Source: Pirellula sp.
GTDB lineage: Bacteria > Planctomycetota > Planctomycetia > Pirellulales > PNKZ01
Direction of reading: 5' to 3'
Length of the DNA stretch: 64,000 bases
NCBI GenBank assembly: GCA_013822735.1
Contig: PNKZ01000003.1
Location: 248,001-312,000, forward strand
Positions 35,664 through 43,901 of the stretch are shown here, piece after piece. The notes beneath the pieces were generated by a model. It had not been told where the DNA came from. It did not search any database and was given only the letters and a program-made list of their open reading frames with translations. Position 1 is the first letter of the stretch, and each line of letters opens with the position of its first letter. Position numbers and translations under genes: made by a program.

Positions 35664-36497
35664 ATGATCGCCGTCGTGCGCTGCGCAGCCGTCTTCGTCG
35701 TTGCCCTGTGCTTGGAATGCGAGTGTGCGACGGCCCTGGCGCAAGCCGCACGGAATAAGGTTGTGAAGCCGTTCGGGTTCGATACGTCGCGCGAAGGGGA
35801 ATATACAAGCGGCGCGCTGCGGGCCGATTGGCCGTCGGTCGAGTTTGGCGAACCGAAAGGCCGCGCGTTCATCGTTCGTGACGATCGCACCCACGGGAGA
35901 GTGCTCCGCGTGAGTTATCCCCAAGGCTCCGTCGGTCCGGGCGAAGGGGGAATGCAGTTCCTCGTGAAACTTCCCCCTGCCGACGAATACTGGCTAAGCT
36001 ACTTGGTGAAGTTCGAAGAGGGATTCGACTTTCGCAAAGGAGGCAAGCTTCCCGGGCTCACCAGCGGCGGTAGCCGTTTCACCGGCGGTAAGAAGCCGGA
36101 GAACGGCGAAGGATGGAGTGCAAGATACATGTGGCGCGAAGCAGGCGTGCCGGAGATCTATCTTTACTACGTCGATATGCCCGGTGAATGGGGACAAGGA
36201 ATCGTATTCAAGGATGTGAAGTTCGAGCCGGGGCGATGGCATCGACTGATTCAGCATATTCGCGTTAACAGACCCGACAAAGCCGACGGACTGCTGGAAG
36301 CTTGGTTCGACGACAAGCAAGTGCTGAGCCGCAATGATTTGCGCTTGCGTATCGGCAACCAAGGGCAGATCGACAGTTTCTATTTCTCCACGTTTCACGG
36401 CGGTCAAGGAGACGAATGGGCTCCGAGCGTCGATAGCTTCGCCCGCTATGACGATTTCTTGCTCGATGTGAAACGACCCGCGTTTATTAAGCCGTAA
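35664..36497 (+). CDS. Secreted polysaccharide lyase, PL14-like
   Basis: 277 aa with an N-terminal signal peptide (MIAVVRCAAVFVVALCLECE...ATALA, cleavage near residue 26). The mature part shows YWLSYLVKFEEGFDFRKGGK, LPGLTSGG, WSARYMWRE, GRWHRLIQHIRVN and FYFSTFHGGQGDEW. These are the blocks of the PL14 beta-jelly-roll family of alginate and glucuronan lyases, which cut uronic-acid polymers by beta-elimination. The KGGKLPGL block is the most specific. Substrate is inferred only. It stands alone, 88 bases before the phosphohexomutase gene on the same strand. Confidence 0.8.
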   Translation: MIAVVRCAAVFVVALCLECECATALAQAARNKVVKPFGFDTSREGEYTSGALRADWPSVEFGEPKGRAFIVRDDRTHGRVLRVSYPQGSVGPGEGGMQFLVKLPPADEYWLSYLVKFEEGFDFRKGGKLPGLTSGGSRFTGGKKPENGEGWSARYMWREAGVPEIYLYYVDMPGEWGQGIVFKDVKFEPGRWHRLIQHIRVNRPDKADGLLEAWFDDKQVLSRNDLRLRIGNQGQIDSFYFSTFHGGQGDEWAPSVDSFARYDDFLLDVKRPAFIKP

Positions 36498-36585
36498 CGG
36501 GAGTTTCGAACGCCGGCGAAGGGGGCGTTTCGGCTATCGGTCGTCGAGCGTGCGGACCGAAGGTTTTGCAAAGGAACCACGAGGA

Positions 36586-38352
36586 ATGCCCGACGATCAT
36601 CTGCTAGAACGCATTTTTGCCGCAATCGTGCATGGAAAGCTAACCGCCGCGGCGGCCGGGAATTTGCGCCGCTGGCTTACGGCGCCGGGCTATGAAGAGT
36701 ATCGACCGGTGCTTGCCGAGTTGATTCACGCCGGCACTTGGGACGAGTTGGAAGCGGCCTTTTGGACGATCATTCCTTTCGGCACGGCCGGCCGGCGCGG
36801 ACGGATGCACCCGTTCGGCAGCGCGACGATCAACGACCGGACGATCGGCGAAAGCGCGCAGGCCTTGGCCGGGTACCTCGTGGAATTGCACGGCAAGGGC
36901 CAAGTCGGCGCGCTACGTTGTGCCGTCGCCTACGATACGCGCCACCGTTCGCGCGAGTTTGCCGAATTGTGCGCCGAGATCATGGCCGCCGCCGGCTTTG
37001 AAGTGCTGTTCTTCGACGGTTGCCGGGCCACGCCGGAACTCGCGTATACGGTACGCAATAAAGAGTGCGCCTGCGGCATCATGATTTCGGCGAGCCACAA
37101 TCCGCCGAGCGATAACGCGATCAAGGTGTTTTGGTCGACCGGCGGCCAAATCAACGCTCCGCACGACGCCGAACTCGTGGAACGGATCGGCCACGTCGGC
37201 AAGCTCGGGCGAACGCCGTTTGCCGAGGCCTTGGCGACGGGCCGCGTGCGCTATTGCCAAGCCGAGATGGACGGCCGGTATCGTGAAGTAGTCCTGCGCC
37301 AAGGGCATCATGGTCCGCGAGAGCTGAAGATTCTTTATTCGCCGCTGCACGGAGTCGGCGCGACCTCGGTCTTGCCGGTGCTCACGGCGGCGGGGTTTCG
37401 CGACATCGAACTTTTTGCGCCGCATGCCGCGCTCGACGGCGACTTTCCGAACGTGCCCGGCCATGTGGCGAACCCGGAAAATCCGCAGGTGTTCGACGTG
37501 CTCATCGAGCGGGCTGAGCAGACCGGGGCTCATTTGGTCTTGGCCAGCGATCCCGACGCCGACCGGATCGGCGCGGCCGCACGGCTCACGCGCGGCGGGC
37601 CTTGGCGCACGTTGAGCGGCAACCAGATCGGCGTACTGCTGGCCGACTACTTGCTGCAACGGCGCCAAGAAGCGGGCCGACTGACGTCCGACGACTTCGT
37701 GGTGACGACGATCGTCTCCACGGACATGCTGCGACGCATCGCCGACGGCTACGGCGTGCGCACGGCCGACGATCTCTACACCGGCTTCAAATGGATCGGC
37801 GAGAAGATCGACGAACTGGGTCCCGCGCATTACGTGTTCGGCTTCGAAGAGGCGCACGGTTACTTGGCCGGCGATTACATTCGCGACAAAGACGGCGCCG
37901 TGGCGGCGCTGCTGATGGCCGAGCTTGCAGCGCTCTGCGCCACGGAAGGTCGCACGCTGCACGAACAATTGGAGCGTCTGTACTTGCGGATCGGCCGGCA
38001 CTTGGAGAAAACCGTGCCGCTGACGATGCCCGGAGCCGGCGGCATGCTCCACATGCAAGAAATCATGCGACGGTTCCGCGCGGAAACGCCGCGTTCGCTC
38101 GGCGGCTTTCGGGTCGAAGAGGTGTGCGACTACGCGACGTGTACGGATCGGGTTCCTTCCGACTTGCTCGTGTTTCAACTCGAAGGAGGGAACCGGGCCG
38201 CGGTGCGCCCCTCGGGCACGGAGCCGAAGATCAAGTTCTATCTGTTTACGATGGAGCCGCCGAGTGGCTCGAAGGACACGGCGACGGCGCAGCGAACGCT
38301 GGAAGAACGGCTGAGGCGGTTGGAAGCCGACTTTTTGAAGTTTGCCAACTAG
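36586..38352 (+). CDS. Phosphoglucomutase/phosphomannomutase
   Basis: 588 aa from ATG at 36586 with GAGG just upstream. This is the alpha-D-phosphohexomutase superfamily: the phosphoserine loop is GIMISASHNPPSDNAIKVFW (Ser in SASHNP), the Mg site ASDPDADRIG, the sugar loop FGFEEAHGYLAGDYIRDKDG and the phosphate loop RPSGTEPKIKFY. The N-terminal 50-residue extension and overall length fit the PGM2/ManB-like long subgroup, close to eukaryotic phosphopentomutase/PGM2. It interconverts sugar 1- and 6-phosphates. Tolerance for glucose, mannose or pentose phosphate cannot be told from sequence. Confidence 0.93.
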   Translation: MPDDHLLERIFAAIVHGKLTAAAAGNLRRWLTAPGYEEYRPVLAELIHAGTWDELEAAFWTIIPFGTAGRRGRMHPFGSATINDRTIGESAQALAGYLVELHGKGQVGALRCAVAYDTRHRSREFAELCAEIMAAAGFEVLFFDGCRATPELAYTVRNKECACGIMISASHNPPSDNAIKVFWSTGGQINAPHDAELVERIGHVGKLGRTPFAEALATGRVRYCQAEMDGRYREVVLRQGHHGPRELKILYSPLHGVGATSVLPVLTAAGFRDIELFAPHAALDGDFPNVPGHVANPENPQVFDVLIERAEQTGAHLVLASDPDADRIGAAARLTRGGPWRTLSGNQIGVLLADYLLQRRQEAGRLTSDDFVVTTIVSTDMLRRIADGYGVRTADDLYTGFKWIGEKIDELGPAHYVFGFEEAHGYLAGDYIRDKDGAVAALLMAELAALCATEGRTLHEQLERLYLRIGRHLEKTVPLTMPGAGGMLHMQEIMRRFRAETPRSLGGFRVEEVCDYATCTDRVPSDLLVFQLEGGNRAAVRPSGTEPKIKFYLFTMEPPSGSKDTATAQRTLEERLRRLEADFLKFAN

Positions 38353-38360
38353 AGTCGCTT

Positions 38361-38400
38361 ACCCCTCACCCCCGGCCCCTCTCCCGCAAGGGGCGAGGGG
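38361..38400. repeat. CCCCTC/GAGGGG short palindromic repeat
   Basis: ACCCCTCACCCCCGGCCCCT then CTCCCGCAAGGGGCGAGGGG. This unit type (CCCTCACCCC...CCCTCTCCCGCAAGGGG) is a common bacterial intergenic repeat. Confidence 0.6.
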
Positions 38401-38430
38401 AGGCGGACGGGTTACTGCCGCAAGCCGTTC

Positions 38431-38460
38431 CGCGTGGGCCTCACTTCGTTCGACCCACCC
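38431..38460. repeat. GTGGGCCTC...GACCCAC repeat, intergenic copy
   Basis: CGCGTGGGCCTCACTTCGTT followed by CGACCCACCC. Partner of the in-gene copy at 32901-32930. Confidence 0.65.
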
Positions 38461-38468
38461 TACGACCG

Positions 38469-39176
38469 TTACGTCGTCAGCGGCAGCGGGGCGTGGAGGA
38501 AGTCGTTGTAGAGGGCCGTGGCGGCCGCTTCATCTCGGGCGCGAGCGACCATCGCGCCGCGCACGCGGGCCCGCATGATGACCCCCTTTTCCAGGTAGCG
38601 ACCAAACAGCCTCGTGCGGAGCTGCAGGCCTGCGGGAGTCTGCGTCGTACCGCAAGGATGCGCATGATCGACCGGGTGCACGATCTGCACGTAGCTCCAA
38701 TCGGCACCGCGCGGGCGAACGAGGGTCGCGCAGCCGTGGTACGCCGGCAAATCGACCGCGTCGTCGGCCGGCAGCAGATTGCCGACGACGACGACCGGCG
38801 CCGTATCGAGCAAGCTCGTATTGATCGAGACCTGCAGCTCGACGCAGGCGGCAACGTCGGCGAGCGCGCCATGGCCGACGTCGACGACATGCCAGTAGGC
38901 CTGAAGTCGATACGGCCGAGCGTCGGTTTGCGGATAGGTGGCGACGAGGTCCCGGCCGCGCGCGTACGACTCGGCGAGGCTCGGCTGCCATGGTTCCGGT
39001 TCGTTGAGGCCGACGCCGAGGATTTGCGTCGTCGCGTCGATCGTGCCGCCGGCGACGGCCGGCTGTTGCAAACCGGCAAACGGGCGGTTGAGGTCGATGA
39101 GGGCCTTGAGCGACGGCGCATCGTAGCGCGCGAGCGTGTCGTCAATGTGCCAATAGTTCGCCAGAGTTGCTTCCAT
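38469..39176 (-). CDS. Hypothetical protein, unrecognised family
   Basis: 235 aa from ATG at 39176 (MEATLANYWHIDDTLARYDA); the open frame extends upstream but runs through a terminator-like hairpin, so the inner start is preferred. No signal peptide or membrane segment. Visible blocks are YRLQAYWHVVDVGHGALADVAACVELQVS in part, VVVVGNLLPADDAVDLPAYHGC and RLFGRYLEKGVIMRARVRGAMV. The ending suggests a compact alpha/beta protein in which FGRYLEKGVIMRARVRG would be a helix-strand core. No family is recognised; it is probably restricted to planctomycetes (inference). Confidence 0.75.
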   Translation of the reverse strand: MEATLANYWHIDDTLARYDAPSLKALIDLNRPFAGLQQPAVAGGTIDATTQILGVGLNEPEPWQPSLAESYARGRDLVATYPQTDARPYRLQAYWHVVDVGHGALADVAACVELQVSINTSLLDTAPVVVVGNLLPADDAVDLPAYHGCATLVRPRGADWSYVQIVHPVDHAHPCGTTQTPAGLQLRTRLFGRYLEKGVIMRARVRGAMVARARDEAAATALYNDFLHAPLPLTT

Positions 39177-39493
39177 ACGCTCCGCCTGGTTGCCCCGAGG
39201 TCGATATAGTCGTAAGTCGATAAAAAAACCCCGCCGCTCACCGTGAAGCGAGCGGCGGGGCCGGAACAGAGAAGAGGCCAAACGTACCGAACGAATAATC
39301 AGCGAGATGATGGTTCCGTCTCGCCGGTGTGTCCACGGCCAAAAAGGCCACGCCCGCACGTCCTTTATCCTAACGCCGGCAAGGTCGGAGTAAAGCATTT
39401 TCTTCGCCCGCGGCGGCCCCTTTCCCCCTATAATCGCCGCTGTTTGGCCCGAACGCCGGTTTCGGGCGGTCGAAATGTCGGGGGGCCTGCGTT
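39177..39493. other. Intergenic region with terminator-like hairpin and -10 element
   Basis: Divergent region. It contains the hairpin at 39222-39260, a GGCC-AAAAA-GGCC hairpin (about 39338-39350) and a TATAAT at 39429-39434 in CCCTATAATCG on the plus strand, about 60 bases before the phosphatase start, without a clear -35. Confidence 0.5.
39222..39260 (-). terminator. Terminator-like hairpin upstream of a leftward gene (attenuator or small-RNA end)
   Basis: Minus strand: stem CCCCGCCGCTC / GAGCGGCGGGG (11 bp, 39229-39239 with 39250-39260), followed by seven T (39222-39228). It lies 46 bases before the start at 39176, so it would stop transcription before the gene; there is no other leftward gene between it and 39494. 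Confidence 0.75.
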
Positions 39494-40285
39494 GTGGATG
39501 ATTCGCTCGATCGCTATCTGGAAACCTGCCTCAAAGCGGCCCGTGCCGGAGGGGCCATTCTGCTCGATTGGGCCGGTCGCTTCGCCGCGCGCGAAAAGGG
39601 CCCGGCCGACCTCGTGACGGAAGCCGACCTCGCGAGCCAGGAGGCCGTGCGCGCGATCCTGCTGGGCGCGTTTCCCGAACATGGGTTCCTCGGCGAGGAG
39701 AACGGGGCATCGACCGTCGGCAAAGACGGCTATCGCTGGATCGTCGATCCGCTCGACGGCACGACCAACTACGTGCACGGCTTGGCGCAATACTGCGTTT
39801 CGATCGCCTTGGAGCGCAACGGCTCGCCGCTCGTCGGCTGCGTTTACGACCCGAAGGCCGACGACTGCTTCTTTGCGTCGCGCGGCCGCGGGGCATTCGT
39901 CAACGAGCAAAAGCTGCGAGTGAGCGACGTCCAAGAACTCTCGCAAGCGATGGTGGCGATGAGTTTCCCGCCGCGCGTGACGCGGAACGATATCAACGTG
40001 CAGGACTTCCTCAACGTCGTCGAGCGCGCGCAGGCCGTGCGGCGCATGGGGTCGTCGGCTTTGAATCTTTGCTACGTCGCGGCCGGCCGGCTCGATGCCT
40101 ATTGGGCGCGCGACACCAAATCATGGGACGTCGCAGCCGGGTTCCTCATCGTGGAAGAGGCCGGCGGGAAGCTTACCAGCCTCACGGGGGGCGCGCCCGA
40201 CTTGAATCGGCCCCAATTCATCGCCGCCGCCACGCCGCAGCTGCACGCCGAAGTGTCCGGGATCCTGATACCTATCAGCTCGTAG
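39494..40285 (+). CDS. Inositol-monophosphatase-family phosphatase
   Basis: 263 aa from GTG at 39494. Metal-site motifs are FLGEENGAS (Glu), WIVDPLDGTTNYVHG (Asp-Pro-Leu-Asp) and the C-terminal KSWDVAAGFLIVEEAGG (W-D). Family members dephosphorylate inositol phosphates, histidinol phosphate or adenosine 3',5'-bisphosphate and related compounds. Overall pattern (WDVAAG, GCVYDP) is closest to the SuhB/IMPase branch, but HisN-type histidinol phosphatase cannot be excluded. No operon partners are close. Confidence 0.92.
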   Translation: MDDSLDRYLETCLKAARAGGAILLDWAGRFAAREKGPADLVTEADLASQEAVRAILLGAFPEHGFLGEENGASTVGKDGYRWIVDPLDGTTNYVHGLAQYCVSIALERNGSPLVGCVYDPKADDCFFASRGRGAFVNEQKLRVSDVQELSQAMVAMSFPPRVTRNDINVQDFLNVVERAQAVRRMGSSALNLCYVAAGRLDAYWARDTKSWDVAAGFLIVEEAGGKLTSLTGGAPDLNRPQFIAAATPQLHAEVSGILIPISS

Positions 40286-40556
40286 CGATTGTGACGGATA
40301 TACGGAAGTTTAAGCTTCCCAATAATTTGCGACACGACGCAAGCTGGTTAAACTGAGTAGACCTTGCGGTGTCGCTGCTCGCCGTCCTTCGCGCTCTCGA
40401 GCGCGCGGCGAAGTCGCTGAAACCGCGCGCCACGGCCGACAGGTTCGACGTACCTTATCCGGCGGCGGCAACTAATTCAGAAGACGCTCCGGTTCGCCCG
40501 TCGGGTTTCGGCCACGCATCTCCGTCTGCTCCCATCTCTTCGAGGCATTTCTGCGC

Positions 40557-43500
40557 GTGTTGCTCGTCCGCCCGCGAATACTCCCGCTGCCGCTAATCGC
40601 CGCCTTGTGCCAGGTCTGGCTCGGTGCCGGTTCGGCCTTTGCGCAAGCGCCGGGCGTCGGCACGTCGGTACCTAAGGCGGCCGCTCCGGCTACGGCGCCC
40701 GCCGCTCCCGCCGCGGCCCCGGCCCCGCGCTTGGAAGCCAAGCCCGAGGTGTTCTACCTGCGCGATAAGGCCGGCCTGCTGCAACCGGTCGTCGGCTTCA
40801 GCCTCGAAAAGTTCGAGGAGATGCTCCTCAATCGCGACGACGCCGAGGGCAAACGCAAGAAGCCCGACTTCCGTTTCGACTCCGTCTCCGCCAAAGGCGC
40901 GGCCGACGATCGCTATGCCCGACTCGACGTGAAGTTCGTCGTCTATCTCGATGCCGCCGGCTGGATTCGCGTGCCGCTCGATCTGCAGGGAAGCGTCCTC
41001 GAACAATACGCCGACTACAAAGGTCCCGGCAACTTCGCCCTGCAATACGATACCGACCGCAAAGAGTACGCCGCCTGGATTCAAGGCGCCGGCGACAAGC
41101 CGCACGAGATCACCGTCAAGACCATCACGCCGCTGGAAACCGTCGCCGGTCGCCAACGCTTACGGCTCAGCATTCCGCGCGCTTGGAGCTCGGCGCTGGA
41201 AGTCACCGTGCCGCAGTCGGGCGTCGTCGCGCAAACTTCTCCCGGCACGATCTTAGAAGCGGTCGAGCGGCAGCAGAAGCAAAGCATCATCAAAGCCCGC
41301 GGCGTCGGCGGCGCATTCCAGCTCACCTGGGGTCCGGCCGAAACGGCCACGCGCAAGTTGCAAGTGCTGCTCGAAGCGCAGGCCGACTTGCTCGCGACGG
41401 TCGACGGCCGGTCCGTCTCCTACGAAACCGAGCTCACCGTCAATAGCTTCGGCGGCGAGTTCGATCGGTTCCTCGTGCAACTGCCGCCGTCGTCGGTGCT
41501 CGTCGAAGAAGAACTCGCCGACCTCGAACTCACCAAGCGCGCCCCGGCGAACAAGAACGATAAGTCGCTCGTCTACGAAGTACGCCGCACGAGCGGCCCC
41601 GCGAAAACGCTCACCGTGAAGCTCAAGGCGCTCCGTTCGCTCGAGCAGAACAAAGGCCAGACGACGTTCGATTTCGGCGGCTTCGAAGTGCTCGACGCCG
41701 TGCGGCAATGGGGCTACCTCGGCGTCGTGCTCGAAGACGATTGGCAAGTGCAGTGGATCGATCTCAATCGCATTCGTCAGGTCGACGCCTCGCCCAACTT
41801 TCTCGCGGGCCGCCACGCCGCGTCGGTCTTCGAATATTACGGCCGGCCGTTCACGTTGCAGGCCCGCATCATGCCGCGGGAAACGCGTATCTCGGTCGAC
41901 CCGGAATACACGGTCGACGTCACGCCGACGCGCATCTATCTGCAGGCTCGGCTCCGCTATCGCGTCGGCGGCGCGAAGGTGTTTTCATTCGCCGTCGATC
42001 TTTCGGATTGGCAAGTCGACGAGGTCGGTCCGGCGCAAATCGTCAATTCCGCGGCCGTGGTGCTCGGCCAAACCGCGCCGTTGACCATCCCGCTGTTGCA
42101 ACCTTCGGCAGGCGAGTTCGAGGTGACGCTCCGCGCCCATCGCGATCTCGCCCCCGGCGCGAAAGAGGCCTCGTTCACCGTGCCGCGCCCTCGGGCCGGC
42201 GTCGTCGGTCCGGCCAACCTCGTCGTGCAAGCGGCCGACAACGTCGAGCTCTCGCCGCGCGATTCGCTCCACACCGGCCTCGTGCGCCGCAAACGGGGCG
42301 AAATGCTAGGCAGCACGCGCGGCCGAAGCGTTTGGTCGTACGCCGTCGACGCGACCGACGCCAAGTTCACGGCCGACATCCGCGCGCTGGAGCGCAGCAT
42401 TCAAGTGAAGTGCCGAACCGAACTGCAGCCGGCGCGCGACGGCGGCACGGCGCGGCAAATCTTCACGTATGCCGTGGCCCGCGAAGCGGTCGACGCGCTC
42501 AGCTTCGACGTGCCGGCCCGACTCACCGACAAAGGAAACCTCGAGATCGATTTCGGCGGTAAACCGGTGCCGTGGGTCGTCGTCGACGAAGACGTGGGAG
42601 ACGGGCGCAAGCCGTCGCGCATTCGTGTGAACCTGCCCGCCGCGCAACTCGGCACGTTTGAAGTGTCGGCCCGTTATCCGTTGCCGGAAGAACAATTCGT
42701 GCCGCAGGCGAGCATCGCGCTGAAGGTGCCGCTCTTGGCGCCGGCCGACGGCGAACTGATTGAAAACGAGCTCCGGCTATCGAGCGCTCCCGGCCTCACC
42801 GTGCAGCACGTCGATCCGGCATGGACGAAGCGCGACGCGCCGCCGACCACCGGCGCCGCCGCGCCGCAGATGGTTTACACGGCGCGCACGGCCCCGGCCG
42901 AAACGACGCTCGGCGTTCGTTGGGACGATCCGACTCCGCCGCGCGACGTCGTCGTCGAACGGCTCTGGATTCAGTCGATCGACATCGGCCCCATGCGTCA
43001 GGAACGGGCCGTGTTTCGCCTGACGACGGCCGCCACGACGCTGGAGCTGAACCTTCCGCCGGCCTCGATCGTCGTCGCCGCCGAACTCGACGGCGCTCCG
43101 TGGGCCATGCCCGACGCCGGCCCCGACGGCCTCTATGTTTTGCGCCTCGCTCCTTCGACCGGCCGACGCGATTACGTGCTCGACTTGCGCTATCGCACGC
43201 CGCGCACCGGTCCGAGCGGCAGCACGTCGCTACCGACGCCGACGCTCGGGCACCTGCGCGAGCTACGCTATGTGTATCGCCAGGTCGTGCTTCCCGGCGA
43301 CGCCTGTTTGCTGCACGCCTCGGATGAATACGTGCCGGAGTTTGCTTGGAGCTGGCGCGATTTCTTTCTGGTGCGCAAGCCCCTTTTGGCACAGGCCGAT
43401 TTAGAAACCTGGAGCGGCGCGCGGCACGATATGCCGGTGCCGGAGCGGGCCAATATCTATCTCTATTCCGGCTTCGGTTCCGCGCCGACGTTCGAACTCG

Positions 43501-43901
43501 TCACGGCCCAGCGGACCACGGTCGTGCTCTTGGCCGCGGGCGGCGTGTTGTTGTACTGCTTGGCATTGCTTTATTTCGCGCCGATGCGCCGGCCGGCTTT
43601 GGTCTTGGTCGTAGCGTGTGCGGCACTCACGCTCGGCGTGCTTTATCCCGACGTCGCACCGTTGGCTTTGCAAGCGGCGCTGTTCGGCTTGGTGCTGTCG
43701 TTCACGGCCTTGCTGCTCGATCGCAACGTGAGCCGGCGGCGCGGTCGCACCGTGCGACAAGTGCTCGATCCGTCGTCGGTCGGCGCCGTGAGCGCCACGA
43801 AGACGCGCATAACCGCCGCCTACGTTCCTCCGCCGATGTCGACGGCGACCGTCGATTCGCCGGGGGGCGGATCCGCCGCGACCGCGGGGAAAGCGTCATG
43901 A
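40557..43901 (+). CDS. Giant exported membrane-anchored protein, module 1 (unknown function)
   Basis: 1114 aa from GTG at 40557. A signal peptide (LPLPLIAALCQVWLGAGSAF, AQ cut site near residue 30) leads into an Ala/Pro linker, then about 900 residues of predicted beta-rich extracytoplasmic sequence without a recognised domain. Blocks such as DDRYARLDVKFVVYLDAAGW, RVPLDLQGSVLEQYADYKGP and TLQARIMPRETRISVDPEYT (after the repeats) suggest repeated beta-sandwich units. At about 987-1055 three hydrophobic segments (VLLAAGGVLLYCLALLYF, LVLVVACAALTLGVLY, LFGLVLSFTALLL) anchor it, followed by a basic cytoplasmic tail of about 55 residues. The stop overlaps the next gene (ATGA). The pattern fits planctomycete cell-envelope proteins. 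No catalytic motif was recognised. Confidence 0.85.
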   Translation: MLLVRPRILPLPLIAALCQVWLGAGSAFAQAPGVGTSVPKAAAPATAPAAPAAAPAPRLEAKPEVFYLRDKAGLLQPVVGFSLEKFEEMLLNRDDAEGKRKKPDFRFDSVSAKGAADDRYARLDVKFVVYLDAAGWIRVPLDLQGSVLEQYADYKGPGNFALQYDTDRKEYAAWIQGAGDKPHEITVKTITPLETVAGRQRLRLSIPRAWSSALEVTVPQSGVVAQTSPGTILEAVERQQKQSIIKARGVGGAFQLTWGPAETATRKLQVLLEAQADLLATVDGRSVSYETELTVNSFGGEFDRFLVQLPPSSVLVEEELADLELTKRAPANKNDKSLVYEVRRTSGPAKTLTVKLKALRSLEQNKGQTTFDFGGFEVLDAVRQWGYLGVVLEDDWQVQWIDLNRIRQVDASPNFLAGRHAASVFEYYGRPFTLQARIMPRETRISVDPEYTVDVTPTRIYLQARLRYRVGGAKVFSFAVDLSDWQVDEVGPAQIVNSAAVVLGQTAPLTIPLLQPSAGEFEVTLRAHRDLAPGAKEASFTVPRPRAGVVGPANLVVQAADNVELSPRDSLHTGLVRRKRGEMLGSTRGRSVWSYAVDATDAKFTADIRALERSIQVKCRTELQPARDGGTARQIFTYAVAREAVDALSFDVPARLTDKGNLEIDFGGKPVPWVVVDEDVGDGRKPSRIRVNLPAAQLGTFEVSARYPLPEEQFVPQASIALKVPLLAPADGELIENELRLSSAPGLTVQHVDPAWTKRDAPPTTGAAAPQMVYTARTAPAETTLGVRWDDPTPPRDVVVERLWIQSIDIGPMRQERAVFRLTTAATTLELNLPPASIVVAAELDGAPWAMPDAGPDGLYVLRLAPSTGRRDYVLDLRYRTPRTGPSGSTSLPTPTLGHLRELRYVYRQVVLPGDACLLHASDEYVPEFAWSWRDFFLVRKPLLAQADLETWSGARHDMPVPERANIYLYSGFGSAPTFELVTAQRTTVVLLAAGGVLLYCLALLYFAPMRRPALVLVVACAALTLGVLYPDVAPLALQAALFGLVLSFTALLLDRNVSRRRGRTVRQVLDPSSVGAVSATKTRITAAYVPPPMSTATVDSPGGGSAATAGKAS

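Noticed and set aside
43346-43897. Upstream extension of the giant frame, giving 2674 codons
   Set aside because: It overlaps the well-supported end of the 40557 gene; the ATG at 43898 begins a signal peptide and gives an ATGA overlap.
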